Assembly (NCBI GenBank): GCA_963920705.1
Contig: CAWUCO010000074.1
Coordinates: 1,488,001 to 1,552,000, forward strand
Length of the DNA stretch: 64,000 bases
Source: Odiellus spinosus
Taxonomy: Eukaryota > Arthropoda > Arachnida > Opiliones > Phalangiidae
Direction: 5' to 3'
Part shown: positions 1 through 13,928 of the stretch, one piece after another
How the letters are laid out: the number at the start of each line of letters is the position of its first letter
Position numbering within the stretch: position 1 is the first letter of the stretch
Notes under the pieces: model-generated
Databases searched by the model: none
What the model was told of the DNA's origin: nothing
Seen by the model: only the letters and a program-made list of their open reading frames with translations
Position numbers and translations under genes: made by a program

Positions 1-173
1 ATGATTCGAAAAACACGACTCGAAAAACACGATTCGCAAAACACGATTCGAAAAACAGGATACAAAAAGCAAGATTCGAAAAGCAGGATTCGAAAACCAC
101 GATTCGAAAAACTCGATTCGAAAAACACGATTCGGAAAACACGATTCGAAAAACACGATTCGAAAAACACGAT

Positions 174-3100
174 TTGAAAAACACGACTCGAAAAACACGA
201 TTCGCAAAACACGATTCGCAAAACACGATTCGAAAAACAGGATTCGAAAAACAGGATTCGAAAAACAGGATTCGAAAAACAGGATTCGAAAAACAGGGTG
301 CGAAAAACAGGTTGCGGAAAACAGGTTGCGTAAAACAGGCTGCGAAAAACAGGATGCGAAAAACAGGATGCGAAAAACACGATTCGAAAAACACGATTCG
401 AAAACACGATTCGAAAAACACGATTCGGAAAATCACGATTCGGAAAATCACGATTCGGAAAACACGATTCGAAAAACACGATTCGAAAATTACGATTCGA
501 AAAACACGATTCGAAAAACAGGATACGAAAAGCAGGATTCGAAAACCACGATTCGAAAACCACGATTCGAAAAACACGATTCGAAAAACAGGATTCGAAA
601 AACAGGAATCGAAAAACAGGATTCGAAAAACAGGATTCGAAAAACACGATTCGAAAAACACGATTCGAAAAACACGATTCGAAAAACACGATTCGAAAAA
701 CACGATTCGAAAAACACGATTCGGAAAATCACGATTCGGAAAATCACGATTCGGAAAACACGATTTGAAACACACGATTCGAAAATTACGATTCGAAAAA
801 CACGATTCGAAAAACACGATTCGAAAAACACTTTTCGAAAAATAAGATTCGAAAAACACGATTCGAAAAACCCGATTCGAAAAATCCGATTCGAAAAACC
901 CGATTCGAAAAACACGATTCGAAAAACACGATTCGAAAAACACGACTCGAAAAACACGATTCGCAAAACACGATTCGCAAAACACGATTCGAAAAACAGG
1001 ATTCGAAAAACAGGATTCGAAAAACAGGGTGCGAAAAACAGGTTGCGTAAAACAGGCAGCTAAAAACAGGATGCGAAAAACAGGATTCGAAAACAGGATG
1101 CTTAAAACAGGATGCGTCAAACAGGATGCGTAAATCAGGATGTAAAAAACAGGATGCGAAAAACAGGATGCGTAAAACAGGATGCGAAAAACAGGATGCG
1201 TAAAACAGGATGCGAAAAACAGGATGCGAAAAACAGGATGCGAAAAACACGATGCGAAAAACACGGTGCGAAAAATATGGTGCGAAAAACACGTTGCGAA
1301 AAACACGGTGCGAAAAACACGGTGCGAAAAACACGGTGCGAAAAACACGGTACGAAAAACACGGTGCGAAAAACAAGATTCGAAAAACACGATTCGAAAA
1401 ACACGATTCAAAAACACGATTCGAAAAACACGATTCGAAAAACACGATTCGAAAAACACGATTCGAAAATTACGATTCGAAAAACCCGATTCGAAAAACC
1501 CGATTCGATAAATACGATTCGAAAAACACGATTCGAAAAACACGATTCGAAAAACACGATTCGAAAAACACGATTCGAAAAACACGATTCGAAAAATAGG
1601 ATTCGAAAAGCAGGATTCGAAAAACACGATTCGAAAAACACGATTCAAAAAACTTGATTCGAAAAACACGATTCAGAAAACACGATTCGAAAAACACGAT
1701 TCGAAAATTACGATTCGAAAAACACGATTCGAAAAACACGATTCGAAAAACACGATTCGAAAAACACGATTCGAAAAACACTTTTCGAAAAACACGATTC
1801 GAAAAACACTTTTCGAAAAACAAGATTCGAAAAACACGATTCGAAAAACACGATTCGAAAATTACGATTCGAAAAACCCAATTCGAAAAATCCGATTCGA
1901 AAAACCTGATTCGAAAAACACGACTCGAAAAACACGATTCGCAAAACACGATTCGAAAAACAGGATACAAAAAGCAAGATTCGAAAAGCAGGATTCGAAA
2001 ACCACGATTCGAAAAACTCGATTCGAAAAACACGATTCGGAAAACACGATTCGAAAAACACGATTCGAAAAACACGATTTGAAAAACACGACTCGAAAAA
2101 CACGATTCGCAAAACACGATTCGCAAAACACGATTCGAAAAACAGGATTCGAAAAACAGGATTCGAAAAACAGGGTGCGAAAAACAGGTTGCGGAAAACA
2201 GGTTGCGTAAAACAGGCTGCGAAAAACAGGATGCGAAAAACAGGATGCGAAAAACACGATTCGAAAAACACGATTCGAAAACACGATTCGAAAAACACGA
2301 TTCGAAAATCACGATTCGAAAAACACGATTCGAGAAACAGGATTCGAAAAACAGGAATCGAAAAACAGGATTCGAAAAAGCGGACTCGAAAAACACGATT
2401 CGAAAAACAGGATTCGAAAAACAGGAATCGAAAAACAGGATTCGAAAAACAGGATTCGAAAAACACGATTCGAAAAACACGATTCGAAAAACACGATTCG
2501 AAAAACACGATTCGAAAAACACGATTCGAAAAACACGATTCGGAAAATCACGATTCGGAAAATCACGATTCGGAAAACACGATTTGAAACACACGATTCG
2601 AAAATTACGATTCGAAAAACACGATTCGAAAAACACGATTCGAAAAACACTTTTCGAAAAATAAGATTCGAAAAACACGATTCGAAAAACCCGATTCGAA
2701 AAATCCGATTCGAAAAACCCGATTCGAAAAACACGATTCGAAAAACACGATTCGAAAAACACGACTCGAAAAACACGATTCGCAAAACACGATTCGCAAA
2801 ACACGATTCGAAAAACAGGATTCGAAAAACAGGATTCGAAAAACAGGGTGCGAAAAACAGGTTGCGTAAAACAGGCAGCTAAAAACAGGATGCGAAAAAC
2901 AGGATTCGAAAACAGGATGCTTAAAACAGGATGCGTCAAACAGGATGCGTAAATCAGGATGTAAAAAACAGGATGCGAAAAACAGGATGCGTAAAACAGG
3001 ATGCGAAAAACAGGATGCGTAAAACAGGATGCGAAAAACAGGATGCGAAAAACAGGATGCGAAAAACACGATGCGAAAAACACGGTGCGAAAAATATGGT

Positions 3101-6100
3101 GCGAAAAACACGTTGCGAAAAACACGGTGCGAAAAACACGGTGCGAAAAACACGGTGCGAAAAACACGGTACGAAAAACACGGTGCGAAAAACAAGATTC
3201 GAAAAACACGATTCGAAAAACACGATTCAAAAACACGATTCGAAAAACACGATTCGAAAAACACGATTCGAAAAACACGATTCGAAAATTACGATTCGAA
3301 AAACCCGATTCGAAAAACCCGATTCGATAAATACGATTCGAAAAACACGATTCGAAAAACACGATTCGAAAAACACGATTCGAAAAACACGATTCGAAAA
3401 ATAGGATTCGAAAAGCAGGATTCGAAAAACACGATTCGAAAAACACGATTCAAAAAACTTGATTCGAAAAACACGATTCAGAAAACACGATTCGAAAAAC
3501 ACGATTCGAAAATTACGATTCGAAAAACACGATTCGAAAAACACGATTCGAAAAACACGATTCGAAAAACACGATTCGAAAAACACGATTCGAAAAACAC
3601 TTTTCGAAAAACACGATTCGAAAAACACTTTTCGAAAAACAAGATTCGAAAAACACGATTCGAAAAACACGATTCGAAAATTACGATTCGAAAAACCCAA
3701 TTCGAAAAATCCGATTCGAAAAACCTGATTCGAAAAACACGACTCGAAAAACACGATTCGCAAAACACGATTCGAAAAACAGGATACAAAAAGCAAGATT
3801 CGAAAAGCAGGATTCGAAAACCACGATTCGAAAAACTCGATTCGAAAAACACGATTCGGAAAACACGATTCGAAAAACACGATTCGAAAAACACGATTTG
3901 AAAAACACGACTCGAAAAACACGATTCGCAAAACACGATTCGCAAAACACGATTCGAAAAACAGGATTCGAAAAACAGGATTCGAAAAACAGGATTCGAA
4001 AAACAGGATTCGAAAAACAGGGTGCGAAAAACAGGTTGCGGAAAACAGGTTGCGTAAAACAGGCTGCGAAAAACAGGATGCGAAAAACAGGATGCGAAAA
4101 ACACGATTCGAAAAACACGATTCGAAAACACGATTCGAAAAACACGATTCGAAAATCACGATTCGAAAAACACGATTCGAGAAACAGGATTCGAAAAACA
4201 GGAATCGAAAAACAGGATTCGAAAAAGCGGACTCGAAAAACACGATTCGAAAAACAGGATTCGAAAAACAGGAATCGAAAAACAGGATTCGAAAAACAGG
4301 ATTCGAAAAACACGATTCGAAAAACACGATTCGAAAAACACGATTCGAAAAACACGATTCGAAAAACACGATTCGAAAAACACGATTCGGAAAATCACGA
4401 TTCGGAAAATCACGATTCGGAAAACACGATTTGAAACACACGATTCGAAAATTACGATTCGAAAAACACGATTCGAAAAACACGATTCGAAAAACACTTT
4501 TCGAAAAATAAGATTCGAAAAACACGATTCGAAAAACCCGATTCGAAAAATCCGATTCGAAAAACCCGATTCGAAAAACACGATTCGAAAAACACGATTC
4601 GAAAAACACGACTCGAAAAACACGATTCGCAAAACACGATTCGCAAAACACGATTCGAAAAACAGGATTCGAAAAACAGGATTCGAAAAACAGGATTCGA
4701 AAAACAGGGTGCGAAAAACAGGTTGCGTAAAACAGGCAGCTAAAAACAGGATGCGAAAAACAGGATTCGAAAACAGGATGCTTAAAACAGGATGCGTCAA
4801 ACAGGATGCGTAAATCAGGATGTAAAAAACAGGATGCGAAAAACAGGATGCGTAAAACAGGATGCGAAAAACAGGATGCGAAAAACAGGATGCGTAAAAC
4901 AGGATGCGAAAAACAGGATGCGAAAAACACGATGCGAAAAACACGGTGCGAAAAATATGGTGCGAAAAACACGTTGCGAAAAACACGGTGCGAAAAACAC
5001 GGTGCGAAAAACACGGTGCGAAAAACACGGTACGAAAAACACGGTGCGAAAAACAAGATTCGAAAAACACGATTCGAAAAACACGATTCAAAACCACGAT
5101 TCGAAAAACACGATTCGAAAAACACGATTCGAAAAACACGATTCGAAAATTACGATTCGAAAAACCCGATTCGAAAAACCCGATTCGATAAATACGATTC
5201 GAAAAACACGATTCGAAAAACACGATTCGAAAAACACGATTCGAAAAACACGATTCGAAAAACACGATTCGAAAAATAGGATTCGAAAAGCAGGATTCGA
5301 AAAACACGATTCGAAAAACACGATTCAAAAAACTTGATTCGAAAAACACGATTCAGAAAACACGATTCGAAAAACACGATTCGAAAATTACGATTCGAAA
5401 AACACGATTCGAAAAACACGATTCGAAAAACACGATTCGAAAAACACGATTCGAAAAACACTTTTCGAAAAACACGATTCGAAAAACACTTTTCGAAAAA
5501 CAAGATTCGAAAAACACGATTCGAAAAACACGATTCGAAAATTACGATTCGAAAAACCCAATTCGAAAAATCCGATTCGAAAAACCTGATTCGAAAAACA
5601 TGATTCGAAAAACACGACTCGAAAAACACGATTCGCAAAACACGATTCGAAAAACAGGATAAAAAAAGCAAGATTCGAAAAGCAGGATTCGAAAACCACG
5701 ATTCGAAAAACTCGATTCGAAAAACACGATTCGGAAAACACGATTCGAAAAACACGATTCGAAAAACACGATTTGAAAAACACGACTCGAAAAACACGAT
5801 TCGCAAAACACGATTCGCAAAACACGATTCGAAAAACAGGATTCGAAAAACAGGATTCGAAAAACAGGATTCGAAAAACAGGATTCGAAAAACAGGGTGC
5901 GAAAAACAGGTTGCGGAAAACAGGTTGCGTAAAACAGGCTGCGAAAAACAGGATGCGAAAAACAGGATGCGAAAAACACGATTCGAAAAACACGATTCGA
6001 AAACACGATTCGAAAAACACGATTCGGAAAATCACGATTCGGAAAATCACGATTCGGAAAACACGATTCGAAAAACACGATTCGAAAATTACGATTCGAA

Positions 6101-8100
6101 AAACACGATTCGAAAAACAGGATACGAAAAGCAGGATTCGAAAACCACGATTCGAAAACCACGATTCGAAAAACACGATTCGAAAAACAGGATTCGAAAA
6201 ACAGGAATCGAAAAACAGGATTCGAAAAACAGGATTCGAAAAACACGATTCGAAAAACACGATTCGAAAAACACGATTCGAAAAACACGATTCGAAAAAC
6301 ACGATTCGAAAAACACGATTCGGAAAATCACGATTCGGAAAATCACGATTCGGAAAACACGATTTGAAACACACGATTCGAAAATTACGATTCGAAAAAC
6401 ACGATTCGAAAAACACGATTCGAAAAACACTTTTCGAAAAATAAGATTCGAAAAACACGATTCGAAAAACCCGATTCGAAAAATCCGATTCGAAAAACCC
6501 GATTCGAAAAACACGATTCGAAAAACACGATTCGAAAAACACGACTCGAAAAACACGATTCGCAAAACACGATTCGCAAAACACGATTCGAAAAACAGGA
6601 TTCGAAAAACAGGATTCGAAAAACAGGGTGCGAAAAACAGGTTGCGTAAAACAGGCAGCTAAAAACAGGATGCGAAAAACAGGATTCGAAAACAGGATGC
6701 TTAAAACAGGATGCGTCAAACAGGATGCGTAAATCAGGATGTAAAAAACAGGATGCGAAAAACAGGATGCGTAAAACAGGATGCGAAAAACAGGATGCGT
6801 AAAACAGGATGCGAAAAACAGGATGCGAAAAACAGGATGCGAAAAACACGATGCGAAAAACACGGTGCGAAAAATATGGTGCGAAAAACACGTTGCGAAA
6901 AACACGGTGCGAAAAACACGGTGCGAAAAACACGGTGCGAAAAACACGGTACGAAAAACACGGTGCGAAAAACAAGATTCGAAAAACACGATTCGAAAAA
7001 CACGATTCAAAAACACGATTCGAAAAACACGATTCGAAAAACACGATTCGAAAAACACGATTCGAAAATTACGATTCGAAAAACCCGATTCGAAAAACCC
7101 GATTCGATAAATACGATTCGAAAAACACGATTCGAAAAACACGATTCGAAAAACACGATTCGAAAAACACGATTCGAAAAACACGATTCGAAAAATAGGA
7201 TTCGAAAAGCAGGATTCGAAAAACACGATTCGAAAAACACGATTCAAAAAACTTGATTCGAAAAACACGATTCAGAAAACACGATTCGAAAAACACGATT
7301 CGAAAATTACGATTCGAAAAACACGATTCGAAAAACACGATTCGAAAAACACGATTCGAAAAACACGATTCGAAAAACACTTTTCGAAAAACACGATTCG
7401 AAAAACACTTTTCGAAAAACAAGATTCGAAAAACACGATTCGAAAAACACGATTCGAAAATTACGATTCGAAAAACCCAATTCGAAAAATCCGATTCGAA
7501 AAACCTGATTCGAAAAACACGACTCGAAAAACACGATTCGCAAAACACGATTCGAAAAACAGGATACAAAAAGCAAGATTCGAAAAGCAGGATTCGAAAA
7601 CCACGATTCGAAAAACTCGATTCGAAAAACACGATTCGGAAAACACGATTCGAAAAACACGATTCGAAAAACACGATTTGAAAAACACGACTCGAAAAAC
7701 ACGATTCGCAAAACACGATTCGCAAAACACGATTCGAAAAACAGGATTCGAAAAACAGGATTCGAAAAACAGGATTCGAAAAACAGGATTCGAAAAACAG
7801 GGTGCGAAAAACAGGTTGCGGAAAACAGGTTGCGTAAAACAGGCTGCGAAAAACAGGATGCGAAAAACAGGATGCGAAAAACACGATTCGAAAAACACGA
7901 TTCGAAAACACGATTCGAAAAACACGATTCGAAAATCACGATTCGAAAAACACGATTCGGAAAATCACGATTCGGAAAATCACGATTCGGAAAACACGAT
8001 TCGAAAAACACGATTCGAAAATTACGATTCGAAAAACACGATTCGAAAAACACGATTCGAAAAACACTTTTCGAAAAACAAGATTCGAAAAACACGATTC
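174..8100. repeat. Higher-order satellite repeat, about 1.8-1.9 kb period
   Basis: The order of variant 14-mers recurs over long distances. One landmark (an AAAACACGATTTG variant followed by ACTCG and GATTCGC units) occurs at about 174, 2079, 3898, 5773 and 7678, spacings of 1905, 1819, 1875 and 1905 bp. A second landmark rich in GATGCG units occurs at about 1112, 2931, 4792 and 6711. Copies are almost identical and differ mainly by whole blocks of units gained or lost, as expected from recent unequal exchange. Confidence 0.88.
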
Positions 8101-8586
8101 GAAAATTACGATTCGAAAAACCCGATTCGAAAAATCCGATTCGAAAAACCCGATTCGAAAAACACGATTCGAAAAACACGATTCGAAAAACACGACTCGA
8201 AAAACACGATTCGCAAAACACGATTCGCAAAACACGATTCGCAAAACACGATTCGAAAAACAGGATTCGAAAAACAGGAATCGAAAAACAGGATTCGAAA
8301 AACAGGGTGCTAAAAACAGGTTGCGTAAAACAGGCAGCGAAAAACAGGATGCGAAAAACAGGATGCGAAAAACACGATTCGAAAAACACGATTCGAAAAC
8401 ACGATTCGAAAAACACGATTCGAAAATCACGATTCGAAAAACAAGATTCGAAAAACACGATTCGAAAAACACGATTCGAAAAACACGATTCGAAATCCCG
8501 ATTCGAGAAACAGGATTCGAAAAACAGGAATCGAAAAACAGGATTCGAAAAAGAGGACTCGAAAAACAGGATTCGAAAAACAGGAT

Positions 8587-10200
8587 TTGAAAAACAGGAT
8601 TCGAAAAACAGGAATCGAAAAACAGGATTCGAAAAAGAGGACTCGAAAAACAGGATTCGAAAAACAGTATTCGAAAAACACGATTCGAAAAACACGATTC
8701 GAAAAACACGATTCGGATAATCACGATTCGAAAAACACGATTCGAAAAACACGATTCGAAAAACAGGAATCGAAAAACAGGATTCGAAAAACAGGATTCG
8801 AAAAACACGATTCGAAAAACACGATTCGAAAAACACGATTGGAAAATCACGATTCGGAAAATCACGATTCGGAAAACACGATTCGAAAAACACGATTCGA
8901 AAATTACGATTCGAAAAACACGACTCGAAAAACACGATTCGCAAAACACGATTCGCAAAACACGATTCGCAAAACACGATTCGAAAAACAGGATTCGAAA
9001 AACAGGAATCGAAAAACAGGATTCGAAAAACAGGGTGCTAAAAACAGGTTGCGTAAAACAGGCAGCGAAAAACAGGATGCGAAAAACAGGATTCGAAAAA
9101 GAGGACTCGAAAAACAGGATTCGAAAAACAGGATTTGAAAAACAGGATTCGAAAAACAGGAATCGAAAAACAGGATTCGAAAAAAAGGACTCGAAAAACA
9201 GGATTCGAAAAACAGTATTCGAAAAACACGATTCGAAAAACACGATTCGAAAAACACGATTCGGAAAATCACGATTCGAAAAACACGATTCGAAAAACAC
9301 GATTCGAAAAACAGGAATCGAAAAACAGGAATCGAAAAACAGGATTCGAAAAACAGGATTCGAAAAACACGATTCGAAAAACACGATTCGGAAAATCACG
9401 ATTCGGAAAATCACGATTCGGAAAACACGATTCGAAAAACAGGATTCGAAAATTACGATTCGAAAAACACGATTCGAAAAACACGATTCGAAAAACACTT
9501 TTCGAAAAACAAGATTCGAAAAACACGATTCGAAAATTACGATTCGAAAAACCCGATTCGAAAAATCCGATTCGAAAAACCCGATTCGAAAAACACGATT
9601 CGAAAAACACGATTCGAAAAACACGACTCGAAAAACACGATTCGCAAAACACGATTCGCAAAACACGATTCGCAAAACACGATTCGAAAAACAGGATTCG
9701 AAAAACAGGAATCGAAAAACAGGAATCGAAAAACAGGATTCGAAAAACAGGGTGCTAAAAACAGGTTGCGTAAAACAGGCAGCGAAAAACAGGTTGCGTA
9801 AAACAGGCAGCGAAAAACAGGATGCGAAAAACAGGATGCGAAAAACACGATTCGAAAAACACGATTCGAAAACACGATTCGAAAAACACGATTCGAAAAT
9901 CACGATTCGAAAAACAAGATTCGAAAAACACGATTCGAAAAACACGATTCGAAATCCCGATTCGAGAAACAGGATTCGAAAAACAGGAATCGAAAAACAG
10001 GATTCGAAAAAGAGGACTCGAAAAACAGGATTCGAAAAACAGGATTTGAAAAACAGGATTCGAAAAACAGGAATCGAAAAACAGGATTCGAAAAAGAGGA
10101 CTCGAAAAACAGGATTCGAAAAACAGTATTCGAAAAACACGATTCGAAAAACACGATTCGAAAAACACGATTCGGAAAATCACGATTCGAAAAACACGAT
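8587..10200. repeat. Second higher-order repeat pattern in the left satellite
   Basis: After about 8.1 kb the 1.9-kb pattern stops. A landmark made of AAAGAGGACTCG and CAGGAATCG units recurs at about 8587, 9135 and 10050. Spacing is irregular (about 548 and 915 bp), so several block lengths were mixed here. Confidence 0.6.
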
Positions 10201-10324
10201 TCGAAAAACACGATTCGAAAAACACGATTCGAAAAACACGATTCGAAAAACAGGATACGAAAAGCAGGATTCGAAAACCACGATTCGAAAACCACGATTC
10301 GAAAAACACGATTCGAATATTACG

Positions 10325-11170
10325 ATTCGAAAAACAGGATTCGAAAAACAGGCTGCGAAGAACAGGATGCGAAAAACTGGATGCGTAAACAGGATGCGAA
10401 AAACAGGAAGCGAAAAACAGGATGCGTAAAACAGGATGCGAAAAACAGGATGCGAAACCCACGATGCGAAAAACACGATGCGAAAAACACGGTGCGAAAA
10501 ACACGGTGCGACAAATACGGTGCGAAAAACCCGATTCGAAAAACCGGATTCGAAAACACGATTCGAAAAACACGATTCGATAAACAGGATTAGAAAAACA
10601 GGATTCGAAAAACACGATTCGAAAAACAGGCTGCGAAAAACAGGATGCGAAGAACAGGATGCGAAAAACAGGATGCGTAAAACAGGCTGCGAAAAACAGG
10701 ATGCGAAAAACACGATGCGAAAAACACGATGCGAAAAACACGGTGCGAAAAACACGTTGCGAAAAACACGGTGCGAAAAATACGGTGCGAAAAACACGGT
10801 GCAAAAAACACGATTCGAAAAACACGATTCGAAAAACACGATTCGAAAAACACGATTCGAAAAACACGATTCGAAAAACAGGATTCGAAAAACAGGCTGC
10901 GAAAAACAGGATGCGAAGAACAGGATGCGTAAAACAGGATGCGTAAAACAGAATGCGAAAAACAGGATGCGAAAAACAGGATGCGTAAAACAGGATGCGA
11001 AAAACAGGATGCGAAAAACACGATGCGAAAAACACGGTGCGAAAAACACGTTGCGAAAAACACGTTGCGAAAAACACGGTGCGAAAAACACGGTGCGAAA
11101 AATACGGTGCGAAAAACACGGTGCGAAAAACACGGTGCGAAAAACACGTTACGAAAAACACGGTGCAAAA
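10325..11170. repeat. GATGCG/GGTGCG-rich satellite subfamily
   Basis: In this stretch most units carry GATGCG, GGTGCG or GTTGCG instead of GATTCG, and alternate between ACAGG and ACACG. Similar clusters sit at about 1090-1370, 2910-3190, 4770-5050 and 6690-6970 inside the 1.9-kb repeat. The clustering shows that variant units spread locally. Confidence 0.7.
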
Positions 11171-11762
11171 AACACGATTCGAAAAACACGATTCAAAAAA
11201 CACGATTCGAAAACACGATTCGAAAACACGATTCGAAAACACGTTCTAAAAACAAGATTCGAAAAACACGATTCGAAAAACACGATTCGAAAAACACGAT
11301 TCGAAAAACAGGATACGAAAAGCAGGATTCGAAAAACGCGATTCGAAAAACACGATTCGAAAAACACGATTCGAAAAACACGATTCGAAAAACACGATTC
11401 GAAAAACACGATTCGAAAATTACGATTCGAAAAACACGATTCGAAAAACACGATTCGAAAAACACGATTCGAAAAACACGATTCGAAAAACGATTCGATA
11501 AACACGATTCGAAAAATTCGATTCGAAAAACACGATTCGAAAAACACGATTCGAAAATTACGATTCGAAAAACACGATTCGAAAATTACGATTCGAAAAA
11601 CACGATTCGAAAAACACGATTCGAAAAACACGATTCGAAAAACACGATTCGAAAAACACGATTCGAAAAACACGTTTCGAAAAACACGATTCGAAAAACA
11701 CGATTCGAAAAACACGATTCGAAAATTACGATTCGAAAAACCCGATTCGAAAAACCCGATTC

Positions 11763-11767
11763 GAAAA
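11763..11767. repeat. Target-site duplication, left copy (GAAAA)
   Basis: GAAAA immediately before the 5' LTR matches GAAAA at 22668-22672 immediately after the 3' LTR. Removing the element and one copy restores an uninterrupted 14-bp satellite unit of the ACCCG type, which is present on both sides. Confidence 0.85.
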
Positions 11768-12014
11768 TGTTGGAATATAAAGTTCATAATGCCCGCGCCC
11801 GACATTCCTATAGGGCGCATAAGATGTTTATTTGTTGAGAGGGGTAAATTCTCCTCTTCTTACTTTTGTTTGTCTCTCTTGTATTTTCCGTCAGTCGTGC
11901 TATAAATAAATAAAGCCGAAAGAGCTCGTTTTCTTGAGCTATATTACAAATTGAGGTATTTGCGTCATTTAAACCACATACAATTAACTTTCCAGTTAGG
12001 ATTAATTTCCAATA
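11768..12014 (+). repeat. 5' LTR of the Copia element
   Basis: It starts TGTTGG and ends CCAATA, short imperfect inverted termini. It is repeated at 22421-22667 with about six substitutions. It contains a TATAAATAAATAAA stretch near 11901-11916 that could serve as TATA box and/or polyadenylation signal. The start was set by the duplicated GAAAA and the end by the adjoining primer site. Confidence 0.95.
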
Positions 12015-12032
12015 GGTTATGGGCCTAGTGCG
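12015..12032 (+). promoter_or_regulatory. Primer-binding site, half-tRNA initiator Met type
   Basis: The sequence begins GGTTATGGGCC immediately after the LTR. This is complementary to the anticodon stem-loop of animal initiator tRNA-Met rather than to its 3' end. Drosophila copia is known to be primed by a 5' half of that tRNA. The last seven bases match imperfectly. Confidence 0.75.
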
Positions 12033-12193
12033 ATAGAGAGAAAGTAATCAGTAACAGAAACGGATAAAGAAAAGAAACTTAAACATGTTAAAGATGTTAG
12101 GGTTAGCTTTTCTCGGTTAGGGTGTAGTCAGAAACCAAAACAAAGGTAGAGTGATCTTGTTTTTTATATTCGGACAATAATAAAAACGGGAAA

Positions 12194-12987
12194 ATGACGA
12201 CAGAAACTATGAGAGTTCAATTTGAAAAACTGAATAGTTCCAACTACCAAATTTGGAAGTTTAAAATGGAAATGTTATTAACCAAGGATGATTTATGGCA
12301 CGTAATATCTGAAGCAGCGCCAGTCCCGGTAACATCAGCTTGTACAAAACAAGATGGCAAGGCGAGAGCAACCATTGGTTTACTCGTCGAAGATAATCAA
12401 TTGTGCTTATAAGGGATAAAACGGCAGCGCTTGACGTTTGGGAAGCTCTACAAGACTACCACCAGAAAAGTACTCTTTGTTCAAAGGTATTTTTACTGAA
12501 ACGACTCTGTCGAAATCAGCTTAGCGAAGCTGGGAATATGGAAGCGCATATCGACACCATGCTGGATCTTGTTGACAGATTAAGGGGAATAGGAGAAACT
12601 CTCAAAGAAAATTGAGTAGTAGCTTTAATGCTTTGTAGCCTACCTGAGAGCTACGAAACGCTTATAATGGCATTAGAAACAAGACCAGAAGCCGATTTGA
12701 CGCTAGAGCTAGTCAAAGGGAAATTAATCGAAGAATACAAACGAAGGGAAGGATCTGTTGACAAACCTTACAATGTTGGGAACGGCAAACAGCGCTAAAA
12801 ACGTACGCTGGTGCTGGAAAGAAACCTGTGTCAGCAAAAGGATCGACGAACCAAAGGTCAAGATTACGATGTTACGAATGTGGCAAAACTAAACACATCC
12901 AGCGGAATTGCACCTTATACAAGGCAAGACGCGGGAAAGAAAGTGCACACTCGAAGGAAAGTACAAAAGAAAGTTCCAATACTAAAG
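12194..12987 (+). pseudogene. Copia gag copy 1, broken
   Basis: Gag coat protein similar to the later copies: ATG in an AAAATGACGAC context, a helical domain, then a CCHC zinc knuckle. A 1-nt deletion near 12406 ends the first frame after 72 codons. A second deletion lies near 12779. Private stops are TGA at 12613 and TAA at 12796. The copy joins copy 2 by a shorter junction at an AAAG microhomology, which removes the distal leader. Confidence 0.9.
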
Positions 12988-13029
12988 TGATCTTGTTTTT
13001 TATATTCGGACAATAATAAAAACGGGAAA

Positions 13030-13835
13030 ATGACGACAAAAACTATGAGAGTTCAATTTGAAAAACTGAATAGTTCCAACTACCAAATTTGGAAGTTTAA
13101 AATGGAAATGTTATTAACCAAGGATGATTTATGGCACGTAATATCTGAAGCAGCGCCAGTCCCGGTAACATCAGCTTGTACAAAACAAGATGGCAAGGCG
13201 AGAGCAACCATTGGTTTACTCGTCGAAGATAATCAATTGTGCTTATAAGGGATAAAACGGCAGCGCTTGACGTTTGGGAAGCACTACAAGACTACCACCA
13301 GAAAAGTACTCTTTGTTCAAAGGTATTTTTACTGAAACGACTCTGTCGAAATCAGGTTAGCGAAGCTGGGATTATGGAAGCGCATATCGACACCATGCTG
13401 GATCTTGTTGACAGATTAAGGGGAATAGGAGAAACTCTCAAAGAAAATTTAGTAGTAGCTTTAATGCTTTGTAGCCTACCTGAGAGCTACGAAACGCTTA
13501 TAATGGCGTTAGAAACAAGACCAGAAGCCGATTTGACGCTAGAGCTAGTCAAAGGGAAATTAATTGAAGAATACAAACGAAGGGAAGGATCTGTTGACAA
13601 ACCTTACAATGTTGGGAACGGCAAACAGCGCTACAAACGTACGCTGGTGCTGGAAAGAAACCTGTGTCAGCAAAAGGATCGACGAACCAAAGGTCAAGAT
13701 TACGATTTTACGAATGTGGCAAAACTAACCACATCCAGCGGAATTGCACCTTATACAAGGCAAGACGCGGGAAAGAAAGTGCACACTCGAAGGAAAGTAC
13801 AAAAGAAAGTTCCAATACTAAAGAACATGGGTTAG
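13030..13835 (+). pseudogene. Copia gag copy 2, broken
   Basis: Same gag segment with the shared deletion that stops the first frame at 13248. The coding sense resumes in another frame from 13239. The codon for the first Cys of the CCHC knuckle reads TTT (Phe), as in copies 4, 5 and 8. Nearly identical to copy 4. Confidence 0.9.
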
Positions 13836-13928
13836 CTTTTCTCGGTTAGGGTGTGGTCAGAAACCAAAACCAAAACAAAGGTAGAGTGATCTTGTTTTTT
13901 ATATTCGGACAATAATAAAAACGGGAAA

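Larger units (their letters stand above)
1..11767. repeat. 14-bp satellite array, left block
   Basis: Tandem copies of a unit close to CGAAAAACACGATT fill the whole stretch. Common variants change ACACG to ACAGG, ACCCG or TCACG, and GATTCG to GATGCG, GGTGCG, GTTGCG or GATTCGC. Occasional 13-bp units lack one A. The unit contains no stop codon on either strand and 14 is not a multiple of 3, so all three frames of each strand encode the same 14-residue peptide in different phase. This produces open frames of several hundred codons that are not genes. The block runs directly into the Copia 5' LTR. No promoter, start context or non-repetitive coding sequence is seen in it. Confidence 0.97.

Noticed and set aside
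1..1000. Regular short repeats suggesting a CRISPR array
   Set aside because: Units are contiguous 14-mers without unique spacers, in a eukaryotic setting and with no cas genes.
1470..3446. 658-codon minus-strand frame and dozens of similar long frames in the satellite
   Set aside because: The frame is the stop-free 14-bp unit read in phase; composition is purely periodic, frames on both strands are equally open, and no promoter or unique sequence is present.
7936..10140. 734-codon Phe/Cys-rich frame resembling a repeat protein
   Set aside because: Same satellite artefact; the opposite strand has equally long Lys/Arg-rich frames.
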